DNA of 64,000 nt, taken from Raoultibacter phocaeensis. Its GTDB lineage: Bacteria; Actinomycetota; Coriobacteriia; Coriobacteriales; Eggerthellaceae. The stretch spans positions 620,001 to 684,000 of the forward strand of contig NZ_CABDUX010000001.1 of NCBI RefSeq assembly GCF_901411515.1. Reading direction: 5' to 3'. The notes beneath the pieces are model-generated. The model was not told the origin of the DNA, searched no databases, and saw only the letters and a program-made list of their open reading frames with translations. Positions 53,313 through 62,767 of this stretch are shown here, piece by piece. The first letter of the stretch is position 1. Each line of letters starts with the position of its first letter. A program made the translations under genes and the position numbers.

Positions 53313-53756
53313 ATGCACCCCAATCCGACCGACTCGACTCAGCGACAGCTGCTGAGAAGTCTTTCGTCTTTCAGCATAAGGCTCAAGTTCGTCGAGCGGC
53401 AGAGTTTCTTGGGCATGTCAGGGCGCCAACTGCTCCTTCTTGCTTCGCTGTGCTCGTTTGACCACAGCCCGACGCTCACTGAGCTTTCCGAGGCAAACGG
53501 GGCGTCGCACCAGAACATCAAACAGATTCTCCTCAAGCTTGAGAAGTCCGGACACATCAAGCTGCTCGCCCACGAAACCGACAGCCGCGCGCTTTTAGTC
53601 GAGCCGACCGAAAAAGGGCTCGAATTCTCGGAGCTTTACGAAGCCAAGATGGATCAATTCGTTGCGCAGCTCTTCGACACCATACCGGAAGAAGACGTCG
53701 AAACGTGTCAAAGAGTCGTTGAGCATTTGCGAGAGGGCCTCAACGAATTGCTCTGA
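53313..53756 (+). CDS. MarR-family transcriptional regulator
   Basis: The product is 147 aa. The winged helix-turn-helix is PTLTELSEANGASHQNIKQI followed by LLKLEKSGHI, with a wing including DSRALLVEPTEKG (about 88-100). Start: ATG after AAAGGAG. It lies between the Usp gene (divergent) and the iron alcohol dehydrogenase gene (convergent). Target and ligand are unknown. Confidence 0.87.
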   Translation: MHPNPTDSTQRQLLRSLSSFSIRLKFVERQSFLGMSGRQLLLLASLCSFDHSPTLTELSEANGASHQNIKQILLKLEKSGHIKLLAHETDSRALLVEPTEKGLEFSELYEAKMDQFVAQLFDTIPEEDVETCQRVVEHLREGLNELL

Positions 53757-53988
53757 CGATTCGCGTCCAGCATACTTTGAATAGCACACATGTCCTGATC
53801 ATGGAGCAAAGTAGGTGCTTTTCGGGCTAGCACACTATGCTGGAACTTCTTTTCAGCGCCTCGACAAACGGTTCGACGAGCTGCTCGTTTTTTCCACGCA
53901 GCCACAGTGCACCAACATCGAATCTCGCATTCGCCTCGTTCTCAAGCGGGATGAAGCGCAGTTCGTCGATTTGCTTGTCTCAGAAGAG

Positions 53989-55155
53989 CTACCAGCTTTC
54001 CCTCAAAATCCCGACGATCTCGTCGTGGTTGAGCACCTTGTAGCCGCCCTCCATGACAAACGATCCCTCGGCAATGCCGTCGAGCATGTCTTCGGTCACG
54101 CCGAGTTCGGCTATGCTCATCACAAGGCCGATCTCGCGCATCCAAGTTTCCATGCGCTCGATGCCCTCGGATGCCACCTCCTCGTCGGATCTGCCGGCGG
54201 CATCGACGTCCCACACGACTTCGGCGAACCGCACGAACCTTGCTAAACCGTAGGGCATGATGTGGCGATAATACGCCGACGAGATAGCCGAAAGCGTCAT
54301 GCCGTGCGTCGCGTCGGTGTACGCGCCGATGGACTGGCCGATCATGTGCACCATCCAATCGGTTTCTTTGCCCTTGGCGATAAGCGTGTTGAGCGCCCAG
54401 GTTGCCGCCCACATGATGTTGCTGCGCGCTTCGTAATCGCGCTCGTTTTCGACGGCGATGCGCGAGCTGTGTACGAGCGAGCGCATGAGCCCTTCGCTCA
54501 GATAATCCGAGATATTGTCATCGGTTCCCGAGAAGTACTGCTCGAGAATGTGCGACATCACATCGAAGATGCCTGCAACCATTTGATAGCGCGGCACGGT
54601 GAAGGTGAGTTCGGGATTTAGGATCGAGAACTTCGGGAACACGTTGTCGCCGAACACATGGCCGATCTTCTGCTTGGTTGCATGATTGGTAATGACCGAG
54701 CCGCCGTTCATCTCCGACCCGGTACCCGCCATGGTGAGCACGCAGCCTACGGGAATGATATCGTTGTCCACATCCTCCATGCGCACGTAATACTTCTCCC
54801 ATGGGTCCTCATCGCAATAGGCAGACACCGAAACCGCCTTGGCATAGTCGCATACCGATCCGCCGCCGACAGCCAAAATCAGGTCGACGTCGTTACCCCG
54901 TGCGATCTCACATCCCCCGTAGAGCTTTTCGACGGTCGGATTCGGCATGACGCCCGCGTCTTCGAACACGTTCTTGCCCGCGTCCTCGAGCATCGCGATA
55001 ACTTCTTCGTACAGGCCGATCTCCTTGATCGATCCCCCTCCGTAGACGAGCTGCACGTTGTCGCCGTATTTCGGCAGTTCTTCTTTGAGCGCTTCAAGTG
55101 AGTCTTTTCCAAAATGCAAGCGTGTGGGATTCGAATAGGTAAAGGTTCCGAGCAT
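53989..55155 (-). CDS. Iron-containing alcohol dehydrogenase (butanol dehydrogenase-like)
   Basis: The product is 388 aa, group III ADH. The NAD(P) motif AVGGGSVCDYAKAV is at about 95-108. GTGSEMNGGSVI and the metal ligands in FDVMSHILEQY and DATHGMTLSAI are present. It probably reduces aldehydes to alcohols, as YqhD/BdhA do. Start: ATG at 55155, where the family begins. It is divergent from a MerR regulator that may control it. Confidence 0.9.
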   Translation of the reverse strand: MLGTFTYSNPTRLHFGKDSLEALKEELPKYGDNVQLVYGGGSIKEIGLYEEVIAMLEDAGKNVFEDAGVMPNPTVEKLYGGCEIARGNDVDLILAVGGGSVCDYAKAVSVSAYCDEDPWEKYYVRMEDVDNDIIPVGCVLTMAGTGSEMNGGSVITNHATKQKIGHVFGDNVFPKFSILNPELTFTVPRYQMVAGIFDVMSHILEQYFSGTDDNISDYLSEGLMRSLVHSSRIAVENERDYEARSNIMWAATWALNTLIAKGKETDWMVHMIGQSIGAYTDATHGMTLSAISSAYYRHIMPYGLARFVRFAEVVWDVDAAGRSDEEVASEGIERMETWMREIGLVMSIAELGVTEDMLDGIAEGSFVMEGGYKVLNHDEIVGILRESW

Positions 55156-55357
55156 GGTTTTCTCCGATCGGTTCTCGTTGCATGGGCGATGGCTCGCAGC
55201 CAAAGCGTTTTCATAGTTTGCAGCGTAACCGCTGGAGCGCACTCCAAGTCAAGAGCTTCCGTCCTCTTTTTTCCAAACAGGCATGTGCTGGAAACCGTAG
55301 GAATAACTCATGCTGTTTTTCCAGGGCTAAGGACTCATCGCGTCCTATGCAAGAGCC

Positions 55358-55376
55358 CCTTACAGTATAATTAAGG
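55358..55376 (+). promoter_or_regulatory. Dyad over a -10 box before the MerR gene
   Basis: CCTTA and TAAGG flank CAGTATAAT, which contains the -10 hexamer TATAAT. No clear -35 box lies at the usual distance, as is common for MerR-controlled promoters. Confidence 0.4.
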
Positions 55377-55414
55377 TAGGGGATTTAAGCTCGCACATGG
55401 TGTTGGGGGTCTTT

Positions 55415-56332
55415 ATGATGAGCCGCAAAGAGTATAAAATCGGAAGAATCTCTGAACTGACCGGTCTCACTTCCGAAGCACTGCGCTACTACGAACATGA
55501 GGGGATAGTATCTCCGAAGAAATCGTCAACTTCGGGATATCGCATGTACAGCGCCTGGGATCTCCACATCCTCATCAGAACACGCGCGTATCGTCGTTAC
55601 GGATTTACGCTTGCAGAAATCGTCCGAGCTCTTGATCAGATGGATGTTTCGGAAATAACAGAGCTGCTTCATGACAAAGAAATCGAGCTTAAGCACAGCA
55701 TCGAAGAACAGCTTCTTCTTTTGGAGCAGATGCAACATGATCGACTTGCCATTATTGATGCAAATACCAATATTGGAAAATACCGCATCGAGAACAGTCC
55801 TGCTTTGCACTTAATCGAAACACAGGAAAGCTACGACATAATGGATAGCAAGCTTGATTTGTATCGAACATGGATCAACATGGTACCATTTGCCTCATCG
55901 GGTGGAATTTTCGAAGCCATCAACGGCAATAAACTCCGTTACGGACTGATCGTTGAGGACGATAGCATTTGCGATCCACGCGATGCCCTCTTCATCGACA
56001 CTATTTCAATTCCTGCCAAAAAATGCCTTACAACGTTTTTTAGATCGGGATCGGAAAAAGAGCTCTGCATCGATATGTTCAAACCTGCTTTCGAGTTCAT
56101 GGAAAACAAGGGTTTGAAGCTTACCGGAGATCCGTTTGCACGAGCGGTGCTTATGACGCGCGATGACAGAGGAGAGTATCACAGCCTGTATCAAGGATGG
56201 GTTCCCTTCGAAGGAGACTGCGAGTATTGCTCTCCCCCGCCACCCCCGAAAACCAAAGGCAGCGCTACTGCACCGTCGTGCATAGATCCGAATGCGATCC
56301 GATTTCCTAAAACAGAAGACCACATTGAATAG
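55415..56332 (+). CDS. MerR-family transcriptional regulator with large C-terminal domain
   Basis: The product is 305 aa. The MerR helix-turn-helix is YKIGRISELTGLTSEALRYY (about 6-25), continuing EHEGIVSP. A dimer coiled coil lies near 85-120. The remaining ~185 residues resemble a ligand-binding domain but match no family I know. They end in a CEYC/PPPPP segment. Start: ATG at 55415 after GGGGGT; the ATG at 55397 is the alternative. The targets may be the ADH gene or the FixABCX operon. Confidence 0.82.
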   Translation: MMSRKEYKIGRISELTGLTSEALRYYEHEGIVSPKKSSTSGYRMYSAWDLHILIRTRAYRRYGFTLAEIVRALDQMDVSEITELLHDKEIELKHSIEEQLLLLEQMQHDRLAIIDANTNIGKYRIENSPALHLIETQESYDIMDSKLDLYRTWINMVPFASSGGIFEAINGNKLRYGLIVEDDSICDPRDALFIDTISIPAKKCLTTFFRSGSEKELCIDMFKPAFEFMENKGLKLTGDPFARAVLMTRDDRGEYHSLYQGWVPFEGDCEYCSPPPPPKTKGSATAPSCIDPNAIRFPKTEDHIE

Positions 56333-56384
56333 CGTGCATGGTTTGTCGTTTCGTCGCCATAGAATGCCCCTATATCAAAAAGCT

Positions 56385-56417
56385 TAAAGGCCTGCCTCAA
56401 TGTGAGACAGGCCTTTT
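56385..56417. terminator. Bidirectional terminator between MerR and fixX
   Basis: AAAGGCCTG-CCTCA pairs with TGAG-ACAGGCCTTTT around a 3-nt loop, followed by T residues. Confidence 0.85.
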
Positions 56418-56473
56418 ATGGCTGGTTGTGCGATTCTCGCTTCGGCCAGCACGCTGCTTCTCGGCCTCACCGT

Positions 56474-56758
56474 TTAGCCCCAGCGATATTCGATACCCAT
56501 CGTGCCCTGTGGGTACTCCCACTTTTCAATGATTGTTTTTCCGCAGATCAAGCGGCACGTACCGCATTCTAGGCACCCCGCGTAATCGAACAGCATCTCT
56601 CCCGCGTCACCGTACTTGTACAGCGCCGCAGGACAAGCGAGGACCAGTTTGTCGAACTCACTTTTCGAGGGGTTCTCAACAAGTTCGATGTGGGCGTTCT
56701 CCTCGTCGACGTGGAACTTGTCGACGGAGAGCTTCGCATCAACGTTAACGGTGCTCAT
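56474..56758 (-). CDS. fixX: FixX-type ferredoxin-like protein
   Basis: The product is 94 aa. One cluster motif, GCLECGTCRLIC, and the C-terminal WEYPQGTMGIEYRWG are the FixX hallmark. It would pass electrons between FixC and its partner. It overlaps fixC by 4 bp (ATGA). Confidence 0.92.
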   Translation of the reverse strand: MSTVNVDAKLSVDKFHVDEENAHIELVENPSKSEFDKLVLACPAALYKYGDAGEMLFDYAGCLECGTCRLICGKTIIEKWEYPQGTMGIEYRWG

Positions 56759-58047
56759 AGCGATTTCACCATCCCCATCATCTCCTTGGCAACTGTCATA
56801 AGGCCGATTTCCTTTACCGGCCGCATCAGTTTCCTCCTGATAGGTTCGACAGGTTGCCCGTCGACCACGAACAGGGCGGTCATCATATCCCTTACCATCT
56901 CCGGATAGCCTTTGAACAGGTGCTTGGTCGACTCCATTGTGTGGGGAAACTTTTGAAACTGCTCCAAATCCTTCATCACAAAGCTGTTCTTGAGCAGTTC
57001 TATATAGGAATCCAACCCGTTTTTGGATACATCGCTCGCATCGAGAGCTTTTGAAGCCGCTTGACCCGCCATTTCACCTGAAGCTATGGCGAAATCGATG
57101 CCGCGAACCGAATACCCCAGGTTTATGCACAGCATAGCCGCATCGCCGGTGACAAGCACGCCGTCGCCCACGAGCTTCGGAATCATACGATAGCCGCCCT
57201 CGGGTACGAGGTGCCCCGAATACTCGATCACCTTGCCGTCTTTCACAAGCGGACGCACGGCCTCGTGGTTCTTGAAATCTTCGAGCATCTGATACACCGG
57301 CGTTTCAGCCGTAATGAGGTCCGACAGCGTAGCGACGATACCGAGCGAAATCGAGTTTTTGTTCGTGTAGAGAAAGCCGCCGCCTACATGGCCATGCGTC
57401 GAGTCGCCCGCAAACAGCCACGAGGCGCCTTCGCCCGGATTGCAGTTGAATCGATCCTCGATAACGTTTGCCGGAAGTTCGATGACCTCTTTCGCGCCGA
57501 CCGCCATTTCAACAAGCTGCGGCTCTTCGGCAAGGCCGATCTTCTGCGCCAGAAGCGAATTGCATCCGTCGGCAACGATGGTCACCCGAGCTTCAAGCTC
57601 GTCGTCGCCCGCCTTCACACCGCGCACTTTCCCATCGCGTACGATCAGCTCATCGACGCGGATGCCGTAGACGAAATTGGCACCTGCGTTTTCCGCCTGC
57701 TCGGCCAACCAAGGATTGAACTGCGCATGCAGCACACTGTAGGCGTCTTTGCCCTCTTGGCCGAGATTCTTCCCCGTAAAATCGATGGTGAAATTGGAAT
57801 CGGGAGCAAGAAACGAAATCTTTTCATGGGTGATCTTGCGTTCCAGCGGTGCATTCTGCTCGAAATCGGGAAACGCCTTTTTGAGGGAGTGCGCATAGAT
57901 GCGTCCCCCTGTCATATTCTTGGAACCGGCAAAATTCCCCCGCTCGATTACCAGCACGGACTTGCCCGCTTTGGCAAGCGTGTAGGCCGCAACGGATCCG
58001 GCGCATCCGGCACCGACGACTATCGCGTCGAAAGCATCATCGGACAT
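56755..58047 (-). CDS. fixC: FixC-type electron-transfer flavoprotein:quinone oxidoreductase
   Basis: The product is 430 aa. The FAD motif VVGAGCAGSVAAYTLAKAGK is at residues 11-30, and GDAAMLCINLGYSVRGIDFA (about 300) is the second FAD contact. There is no built-in FeS domain; FixX supplies it. It connects the FixAB flavoprotein to the quinone pool. Confidence 0.93.
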   Translation of the reverse strand: MSDDAFDAIVVGAGCAGSVAAYTLAKAGKSVLVIERGNFAGSKNMTGGRIYAHSLKKAFPDFEQNAPLERKITHEKISFLAPDSNFTIDFTGKNLGQEGKDAYSVLHAQFNPWLAEQAENAGANFVYGIRVDELIVRDGKVRGVKAGDDELEARVTIVADGCNSLLAQKIGLAEEPQLVEMAVGAKEVIELPANVIEDRFNCNPGEGASWLFAGDSTHGHVGGGFLYTNKNSISLGIVATLSDLITAETPVYQMLEDFKNHEAVRPLVKDGKVIEYSGHLVPEGGYRMIPKLVGDGVLVTGDAAMLCINLGYSVRGIDFAIASGEMAGQAASKALDASDVSKNGLDSYIELLKNSFVMKDLEQFQKFPHTMESTKHLFKGYPEMVRDMMTALFVVDGQPVEPIRRKLMRPVKEIGLMTVAKEMMGMVKSL

Positions 58048-58112
58048 AACCCTACTCCTCTCCTCGTATAAAGGGCACCCGTTGCGGGTGCCCTCAGCGA
58101 AACCGGCCGAGC

Positions 58113-59003
58113 CTATTTCAGCTTCTCGTTTATCGTCGGCAAAACCGCATTGATATCCCCCACCAAGCCGTAATCGACTTGGTCGAATATGGGGGCGTTC
58201 TTGTCTTTGTTGATGGCGAAAGCCACCTTTGCGCCATTCACCCCCACCATGTGCTGCATTTGGCCCGACACGCCGATGCCCACATACACCTCGGGATTCA
58301 ACATGAGTCCCGATATGCCGATGTACGCTTCACGAGGCATCCAGTCTTCAGCTTCGGTAAGGGGGCGGGTGCACCCGAGCTCACCGCCGATAGCAGCCGC
58401 AAAATCGCGCCCCATCCGCAAATCCTCTTCAGCCGCAAATCCACGGCCAGCTGCAACAATGCGCTTAGCAGCAGCCAGGTTAACATCGGATTTCGGCAGG
58501 GGTTCGCGAGAGAGCAGCTTCGCACCCGATTCATCGGCCGCAAAGCCGACAGTCTGAACAACATCGGTACCTGCGGCCTCGGTATCTCCGAAAGGAGCGC
58601 TCGAGCACGTGTAGATAGCGATAGAGCCCGTACTCTTCTGATCGCGTGTAGCGATACCGCCGAAAAACATGCTCTTCGCCACATCGCCGTCGAACGCGGC
58701 GACATCGGTCATGACGGCCGTGTCGAATGCGGCGGCAAGCTTCCCCGCGATAACCTTCATACGGCGCGTCGGCTCGATAAGCACCGATGCCGGCGTTTTT
58801 TCCTTGCACAAGGCAATCACCGTCGCGGCGGCCGATTCAACCATGGCATCGACGGGCACTTCGACACGGTACACCACATCGGCAATACCCGTCTGCACCG
58901 CCTCGTCGTTCAGAGCAACAAGCGAAACGCCTCCCCCCATCGTACGAGCTCCCGCACACAGATCGCGCGCGCCTTTTTGAGTTTCAGCAATAACGAAAAC
59001 CAT
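58113..59003 (-). CDS. fixB: Electron-transfer flavoprotein alpha subunit (FixB)
   Basis: The product is 296 aa. The C-terminal FAD domain has LGCTRPLTEAEDWMPREAYI, then GISGLMLNPEVYVGIGVSGQ and FAINKDKNAPIFDQVDYGLV, all typical. It forms a heterodimer with FixA and receives or gives electrons to the CaiA-like dehydrogenase. Confidence 0.93.
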   Translation of the reverse strand: MVFVIAETQKGARDLCAGARTMGGGVSLVALNDEAVQTGIADVVYRVEVPVDAMVESAAATVIALCKEKTPASVLIEPTRRMKVIAGKLAAAFDTAVMTDVAAFDGDVAKSMFFGGIATRDQKSTGSIAIYTCSSAPFGDTEAAGTDVVQTVGFAADESGAKLLSREPLPKSDVNLAAAKRIVAAGRGFAAEEDLRMGRDFAAAIGGELGCTRPLTEAEDWMPREAYIGISGLMLNPEVYVGIGVSGQMQHMVGVNGAKVAFAINKDKNAPIFDQVDYGLVGDINAVLPTINEKLK

Positions 59004-59014
59004 TGCACAGCCCC

Positions 59015-59782
59015 CTATCGAATCGATTCGAGAATTGCGGCGACGAACTTGTCGACGTCCGCTTCGTCGGATGCATCAAAGAGCTCGCGTTTGCGGGGCG
59101 TCGGCTCGGGAGCGAGCACGTTGGCAGCCTCGATGGCGTGTACGGGATCCACGCCAAGGTCGGCGGCGGCATACGAAGTTACGGGTTTTTTACCAGCAGC
59201 AAGGATGTCCTTCATGCCGCAGATGCGAGGCAGTGCGATATCGGGAATCACCGAAACAACGGCGGGAAGCGGTACCTCGACGACTTCCTTCTCGGCCTCG
59301 AGCGTGCGCTCGCACACGATGGCACCGTTTTCAAACCCGATCTTGCTCACTGCCGTCACTACCGGCACGTTCAACGCTTCTGCCAGCTGCACGTCGACCT
59401 GCTGGGCGTAGATGTCCGCGGAACCGTCTCCGCATACTACGAGGTCATAGGCTTCGATCTTTCCGATCGCAGCGGCAAGCGCTGCCGCAGTCGCACGGGC
59501 ATCAAGCCCGACGAACGCATCGTCCGCAGCGGCCACGTACTCGTCGACGCCGCGTGCGAGCACGTTTTTCGCCACCTTGCTGTCAAGCACGGAGGAATCG
59601 CCCACTGTCACGGCGAAGAGCTTCGCGCCCTGCTCTTTCGCGGCGAGCGCTGCACCCTCGATAGCGTTGAGGTCGTACGTGCTTACGATGGGGCGGGCGT
59701 TGGAGTAATTCAGGGTTCGGTCGGCGTTGACCTGAATGTCTTGGTCGTCTGGAACGATCTTGATCGCAGTAACGACATTCAT
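59015..59782 (-). CDS. fixA: Electron-transfer flavoprotein beta subunit (FixA)
   Basis: The product is 255 aa. The ETF-beta fold starts MNVVTAIKIVPDDQDI, and DLVVCGDGSADIYAQQVDVQ (about 112-131) is the AMP/FAD-binding stretch, close to the family motif. The two ETF genes are 11 bp apart. The fixABCX type, with FixC, can bifurcate electrons or deliver them from a quinone or NADH to an enoyl-CoA. Confidence 0.92.
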   Translation of the reverse strand: MNVVTAIKIVPDDQDIQVNADRTLNYSNARPIVSTYDLNAIEGAALAAKEQGAKLFAVTVGDSSVLDSKVAKNVLARGVDEYVAAADDAFVGLDARATAAALAAAIGKIEAYDLVVCGDGSADIYAQQVDVQLAEALNVPVVTAVSKIGFENGAIVCERTLEAEKEVVEVPLPAVVSVIPDIALPRICGMKDILAAGKKPVTSYAAADLGVDPVHAIEAANVLAPEPTPRKRELFDASDEADVDKFVAAILESIR

Positions 59783-59791
59783 GGCCGCCCC

Positions 59792-60952
59792 TTAATTCCT
59801 TGCGTACTTTTTGATGATCTGGCGCCCGGAGATATGCACCATGATCTCATCGGTGCCGCCGCCGAACTGCGAACCGCGCGCGTCTTTCCACAGGCGCCCT
59901 ACACACGACTCGGTGGTGTAGCCGATGCCGCCCATGATCTGCATGGCTTCGGAGCACACCTCGGTTGCCGCCATGGAGATATAGCGCTTCGCAAGCGCAC
60001 TGTCCAAGCGGATCGGAATGCCGTTGTCGAATTCCCATGCGGTCTTCAAAAGCAGGTTCTCCATGTTTTGAACCTTGATTTCCATATCGGTAAGCTTCTC
60101 CTGGATAAGCTGGAAGCTGCCGATGGTTTTCCCGAAGGCGACGCGCTGGCCAGCGTACGATGCCGCCTCTTCAAGCGCCGCCTTGGCAAGGCCGAGGCTA
60201 TGGGACGAAAGCATGATGCGCTCGAGCTCGAAGTTCTGCATGAGCTGGATGAAGCCGTTGCCGCGCTCGCCGAGCAAACTCGATTCGGGAATGGTCACGT
60301 TGTCCAGATACACCTCGGAGAAGTTGGTGATTTCCTGTCCGATTTTATGCAAGGGGGAAAGCTTGATGCCCGGGGTGTCGGTGGGAAACATCCACATCGA
60401 CATGTTCTTGTTCTCGCGAGCCGGATCCTCGTCTTTGGCGATGACGAGCATGAACGGCGCGGTCTCTGCAAGACTAACCATGGTTTTCACGCCGTTGAGC
60501 GTGACCGTGCCATCGCCGTTCCAATGGGCAACCGTCTGCATGGACATGTTGTCCGAGCCGGCGCACGGCTCGGACAGCGCAAGCGAGAAACACTGCTCGC
60601 CGGTTTCCTCGTACAGTTCCATACCCTGTTTCATAAGCTCGGGCGTACCGAACTCCGAGAGATCGTACATGGCAAGACCGTAGGACATGAACGGCATGGT
60701 GGCCTTCGTGCAGCGCATGAGCTCGGTAACAACGAGCGCAAGCGTTACAGCGTCGGACGAGACTCCGCCGTATTCTTCGGGGATGAACATGTAGCCGAAA
60801 CCGGCATCGAGATAGGCTTTGCACACGTCCCGGTCGATGTGACGCTGCTCGTACCACTTCTGGATACGCTCCTCGGTGCACTCGCGTGCGCAGAACTCAC
60901 GCAGGTTTTCGAGCATGAGCTCTTGTTCGTCGGTGATGCTGAAATCTATCAC
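59792..60952 (-). CDS. CaiA-like acyl-CoA dehydrogenase
   Basis: The product is 386 aa and collinear with E. coli crotonobetainyl-CoA reductase CaiA. Marks are ALSEPCAGSDNMSMQ (about 148), RVAFGKTIGSFQLIQEKL (about 265), and the C-terminal MQIMGGIGYTTESCVGRLWK with FGGGTDEIM. It would reduce an enoyl-CoA using FixAB electrons, or oxidise the saturated form. The operon has no CaiB CoA-transferase or CaiD hydratase inside the window, so carnitine is only one option. Confidence 0.88.
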   Translation of the reverse strand: MIDFSITDEQELMLENLREFCARECTEERIQKWYEQRHIDRDVCKAYLDAGFGYMFIPEEYGGVSSDAVTLALVVTELMRCTKATMPFMSYGLAMYDLSEFGTPELMKQGMELYEETGEQCFSLALSEPCAGSDNMSMQTVAHWNGDGTVTLNGVKTMVSLAETAPFMLVIAKDEDPARENKNMSMWMFPTDTPGIKLSPLHKIGQEITNFSEVYLDNVTIPESSLLGERGNGFIQLMQNFELERIMLSSHSLGLAKAALEEAASYAGQRVAFGKTIGSFQLIQEKLTDMEIKVQNMENLLLKTAWEFDNGIPIRLDSALAKRYISMAATEVCSEAMQIMGGIGYTTESCVGRLWKDARGSQFGGGTDEIMVHISGRQIIKKYARN

Positions 60953-61066
60953 AATTTCCTCCTTTAATGCGATTCATACGTTTTTCGATGATCGTTTTCG
61001 AGGTTGGGATGAGTTCCTCCCCTCGCATGCTAGTCCCTCAAGGTTCTTGAGAGTCAACGAGAAATT

Positions 61067-62755
61067 TCAATGATTTTGCACGCCTCGCTTTCGAGCTTCT
61101 TCACGCTTCAAAAACGCTCGATCGGGCTTCTTCGCCTTTGTTTTGGGAATCTCGTCGAGTACCTCCATAGAGTGCGGAATCTTGTACGCGACAAGGCGTT
61201 CCCTGCAGAAAGACTCGATCTCGGAAAGAGCAACGTCCGCCCCGCCGCGCACGACGATGAACGATTTGGGCCTCTCTCCGGAGTGCTCGTCGGGCACACC
61301 GATCGTACAGGCATCGAGAATCGAGGGATGAGACATGAGCACCTCGTCGATTTCGCTCGGGAAAACATTAAAGCCGCTTACGACTATCGTGTCCTTCTTG
61401 CGGTCAACAAGGTAGAAGAATCCATCTTCGTCCATATACCCGATATCGCCGCTGTAGAGCCAACCGCCGCGCAGAGCGCGTTGCGTCTCTTCGGGATTCG
61501 CCCAATACGAGCGGATTATCTGAGGGCCGCGAAATACAATCTCACCGCATACGCCGGGGGCGAGTGCCTGCGTGCCGCTTTCGAGGTCGACCGCAAGCAC
61601 ATCGGTGTTGCTTATGGGCAGCCCGATACTGCCCATTTTCCCCATGGATCCCACGGGATTGCATGTGACGAACCCGAAGCTTTCCGACATGCCGTAGCTC
61701 TCGACAAACCGCGCTCTCGTTTTTGACGCAAGGTCTTCGAGCATGTTCTTCGCAACGAACGAACCGCCGAATATGACGAGTTCGAGATCCTTGTAGGGGC
61801 TTGCCGCCAAAGTCTCGCACGTGCTTACCGAGTGCAAAAGCGTCGGGAGCGCCGCCCATGCGGTCGGCCGATACCGCTCAAGAGCCGCAATGATGTCGGG
61901 CGGTTTGTAGCCTTCGGCGATGACCACGCTCCCCCCGTTGATGAGCTGCCAGTTCACTCCGTAGTTGATCCCCATGATGTGCGTCATGGGCATGCACACG
62001 AGAAAGCTCGGATCGGGTGTTGTGAGCGCGGAAGCGGTCCAAAAACGCATTGCCTGGAGTTCCCACACCATGGCTTCGTGCGTTTGCGCACAGCCTTTGC
62101 TGACCCCCGTCGTCCCGCCGGTAAAAAGCAGGATGGCGTCGTCGTGCGGCGAAACGTCAATTGCCGGCTCCAGATCGCTCGCCGTGCGCAGCAAGGGTTC
62201 GTACCCGTGCAGCTCTAAACAACCGCCCGCATCCGCCCACGCATCGTCGTTGTCGATCACGACGATGCAGCTGAGATCAGGGCATTTGCCCGCTCCGATG
62301 GCAGAAAGCACCTTGGACACGTGCTCTTGCTCGATGATCAGCGCCGACGCTTCGACTCCCTCGAGAGCGCCGACGATTTCCCGCGCCGTACATCGCTGGT
62401 TGTACGCAGCGGCAACAAACCCTGCCTTGTAGCACGCCATAAACGATATGACATTCTCGGGCCTGTTCGAAACGACGATGCCGACGCGGTCTCCTGGCAC
62501 GACTCCGCAATCGAGCAGCGCGTTTGCGAGCCTGCACGCTTCCTTATCGGCTTGAGAGCGCGATATCCATGTATCCTTGTATCGAATAAGCGGCAGCGCA
62601 CCGCCCGCCCCCGAAAGATGCGAGAGCATGGCTTCTTTGATAGTCCGATGAGTCGATTCGAACGTGCGCGATACACACTCGTCATACGCTTCGCTCCAAA
62701 GCCGTCCGTATTCCCGTGCAGCCCTGTCGAGATCCGCACGCTTACCCTCACTCAT
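61067..62755 (-). CDS. AMP-forming acyl-CoA ligase
   Basis: The product is 562 aa, ANL family. The P-loop reads LFTGGTTGVSKGC (about 211-223), a small change from the usual TSGTTGxPKG. VESYGMSESFGF is the aryl/acyl pocket end. YSGDIGYMDEDGFFYLVDRKKDTIVVSGFN is the hinge, split here only for length. The usual C-terminal catalytic Lys loop is changed to PKTKAKKPDRAFLK. It should activate the acid used by the CaiA-like enzyme. It is 114 bp upstream of that gene and 12 bp after the MFS gene. Confidence 0.88.
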   Translation of the reverse strand: MSEGKRADLDRAAREYGRLWSEAYDECVSRTFESTHRTIKEAMLSHLSGAGGALPLIRYKDTWISRSQADKEACRLANALLDCGVVPGDRVGIVVSNRPENVISFMACYKAGFVAAAYNQRCTAREIVGALEGVEASALIIEQEHVSKVLSAIGAGKCPDLSCIVVIDNDDAWADAGGCLELHGYEPLLRTASDLEPAIDVSPHDDAILLFTGGTTGVSKGCAQTHEAMVWELQAMRFWTASALTTPDPSFLVCMPMTHIMGINYGVNWQLINGGSVVIAEGYKPPDIIAALERYRPTAWAALPTLLHSVSTCETLAASPYKDLELVIFGGSFVAKNMLEDLASKTRARFVESYGMSESFGFVTCNPVGSMGKMGSIGLPISNTDVLAVDLESGTQALAPGVCGEIVFRGPQIIRSYWANPEETQRALRGGWLYSGDIGYMDEDGFFYLVDRKKDTIVVSGFNVFPSEIDEVLMSHPSILDACTIGVPDEHSGERPKSFIVVRGGADVALSEIESFCRERLVAYKIPHSMEVLDEIPKTKAKKPDRAFLKREEARKRGVQNH

Positions 62756-62767
62756 ACCACAAGCTCC

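Noticed and set aside
59003-60967. 654-residue plus-strand ORF opposite fixA and the acyl-CoA dehydrogenase gene
   Set aside because: It spans two well-supported minus-strand genes and has no recognisable domain.
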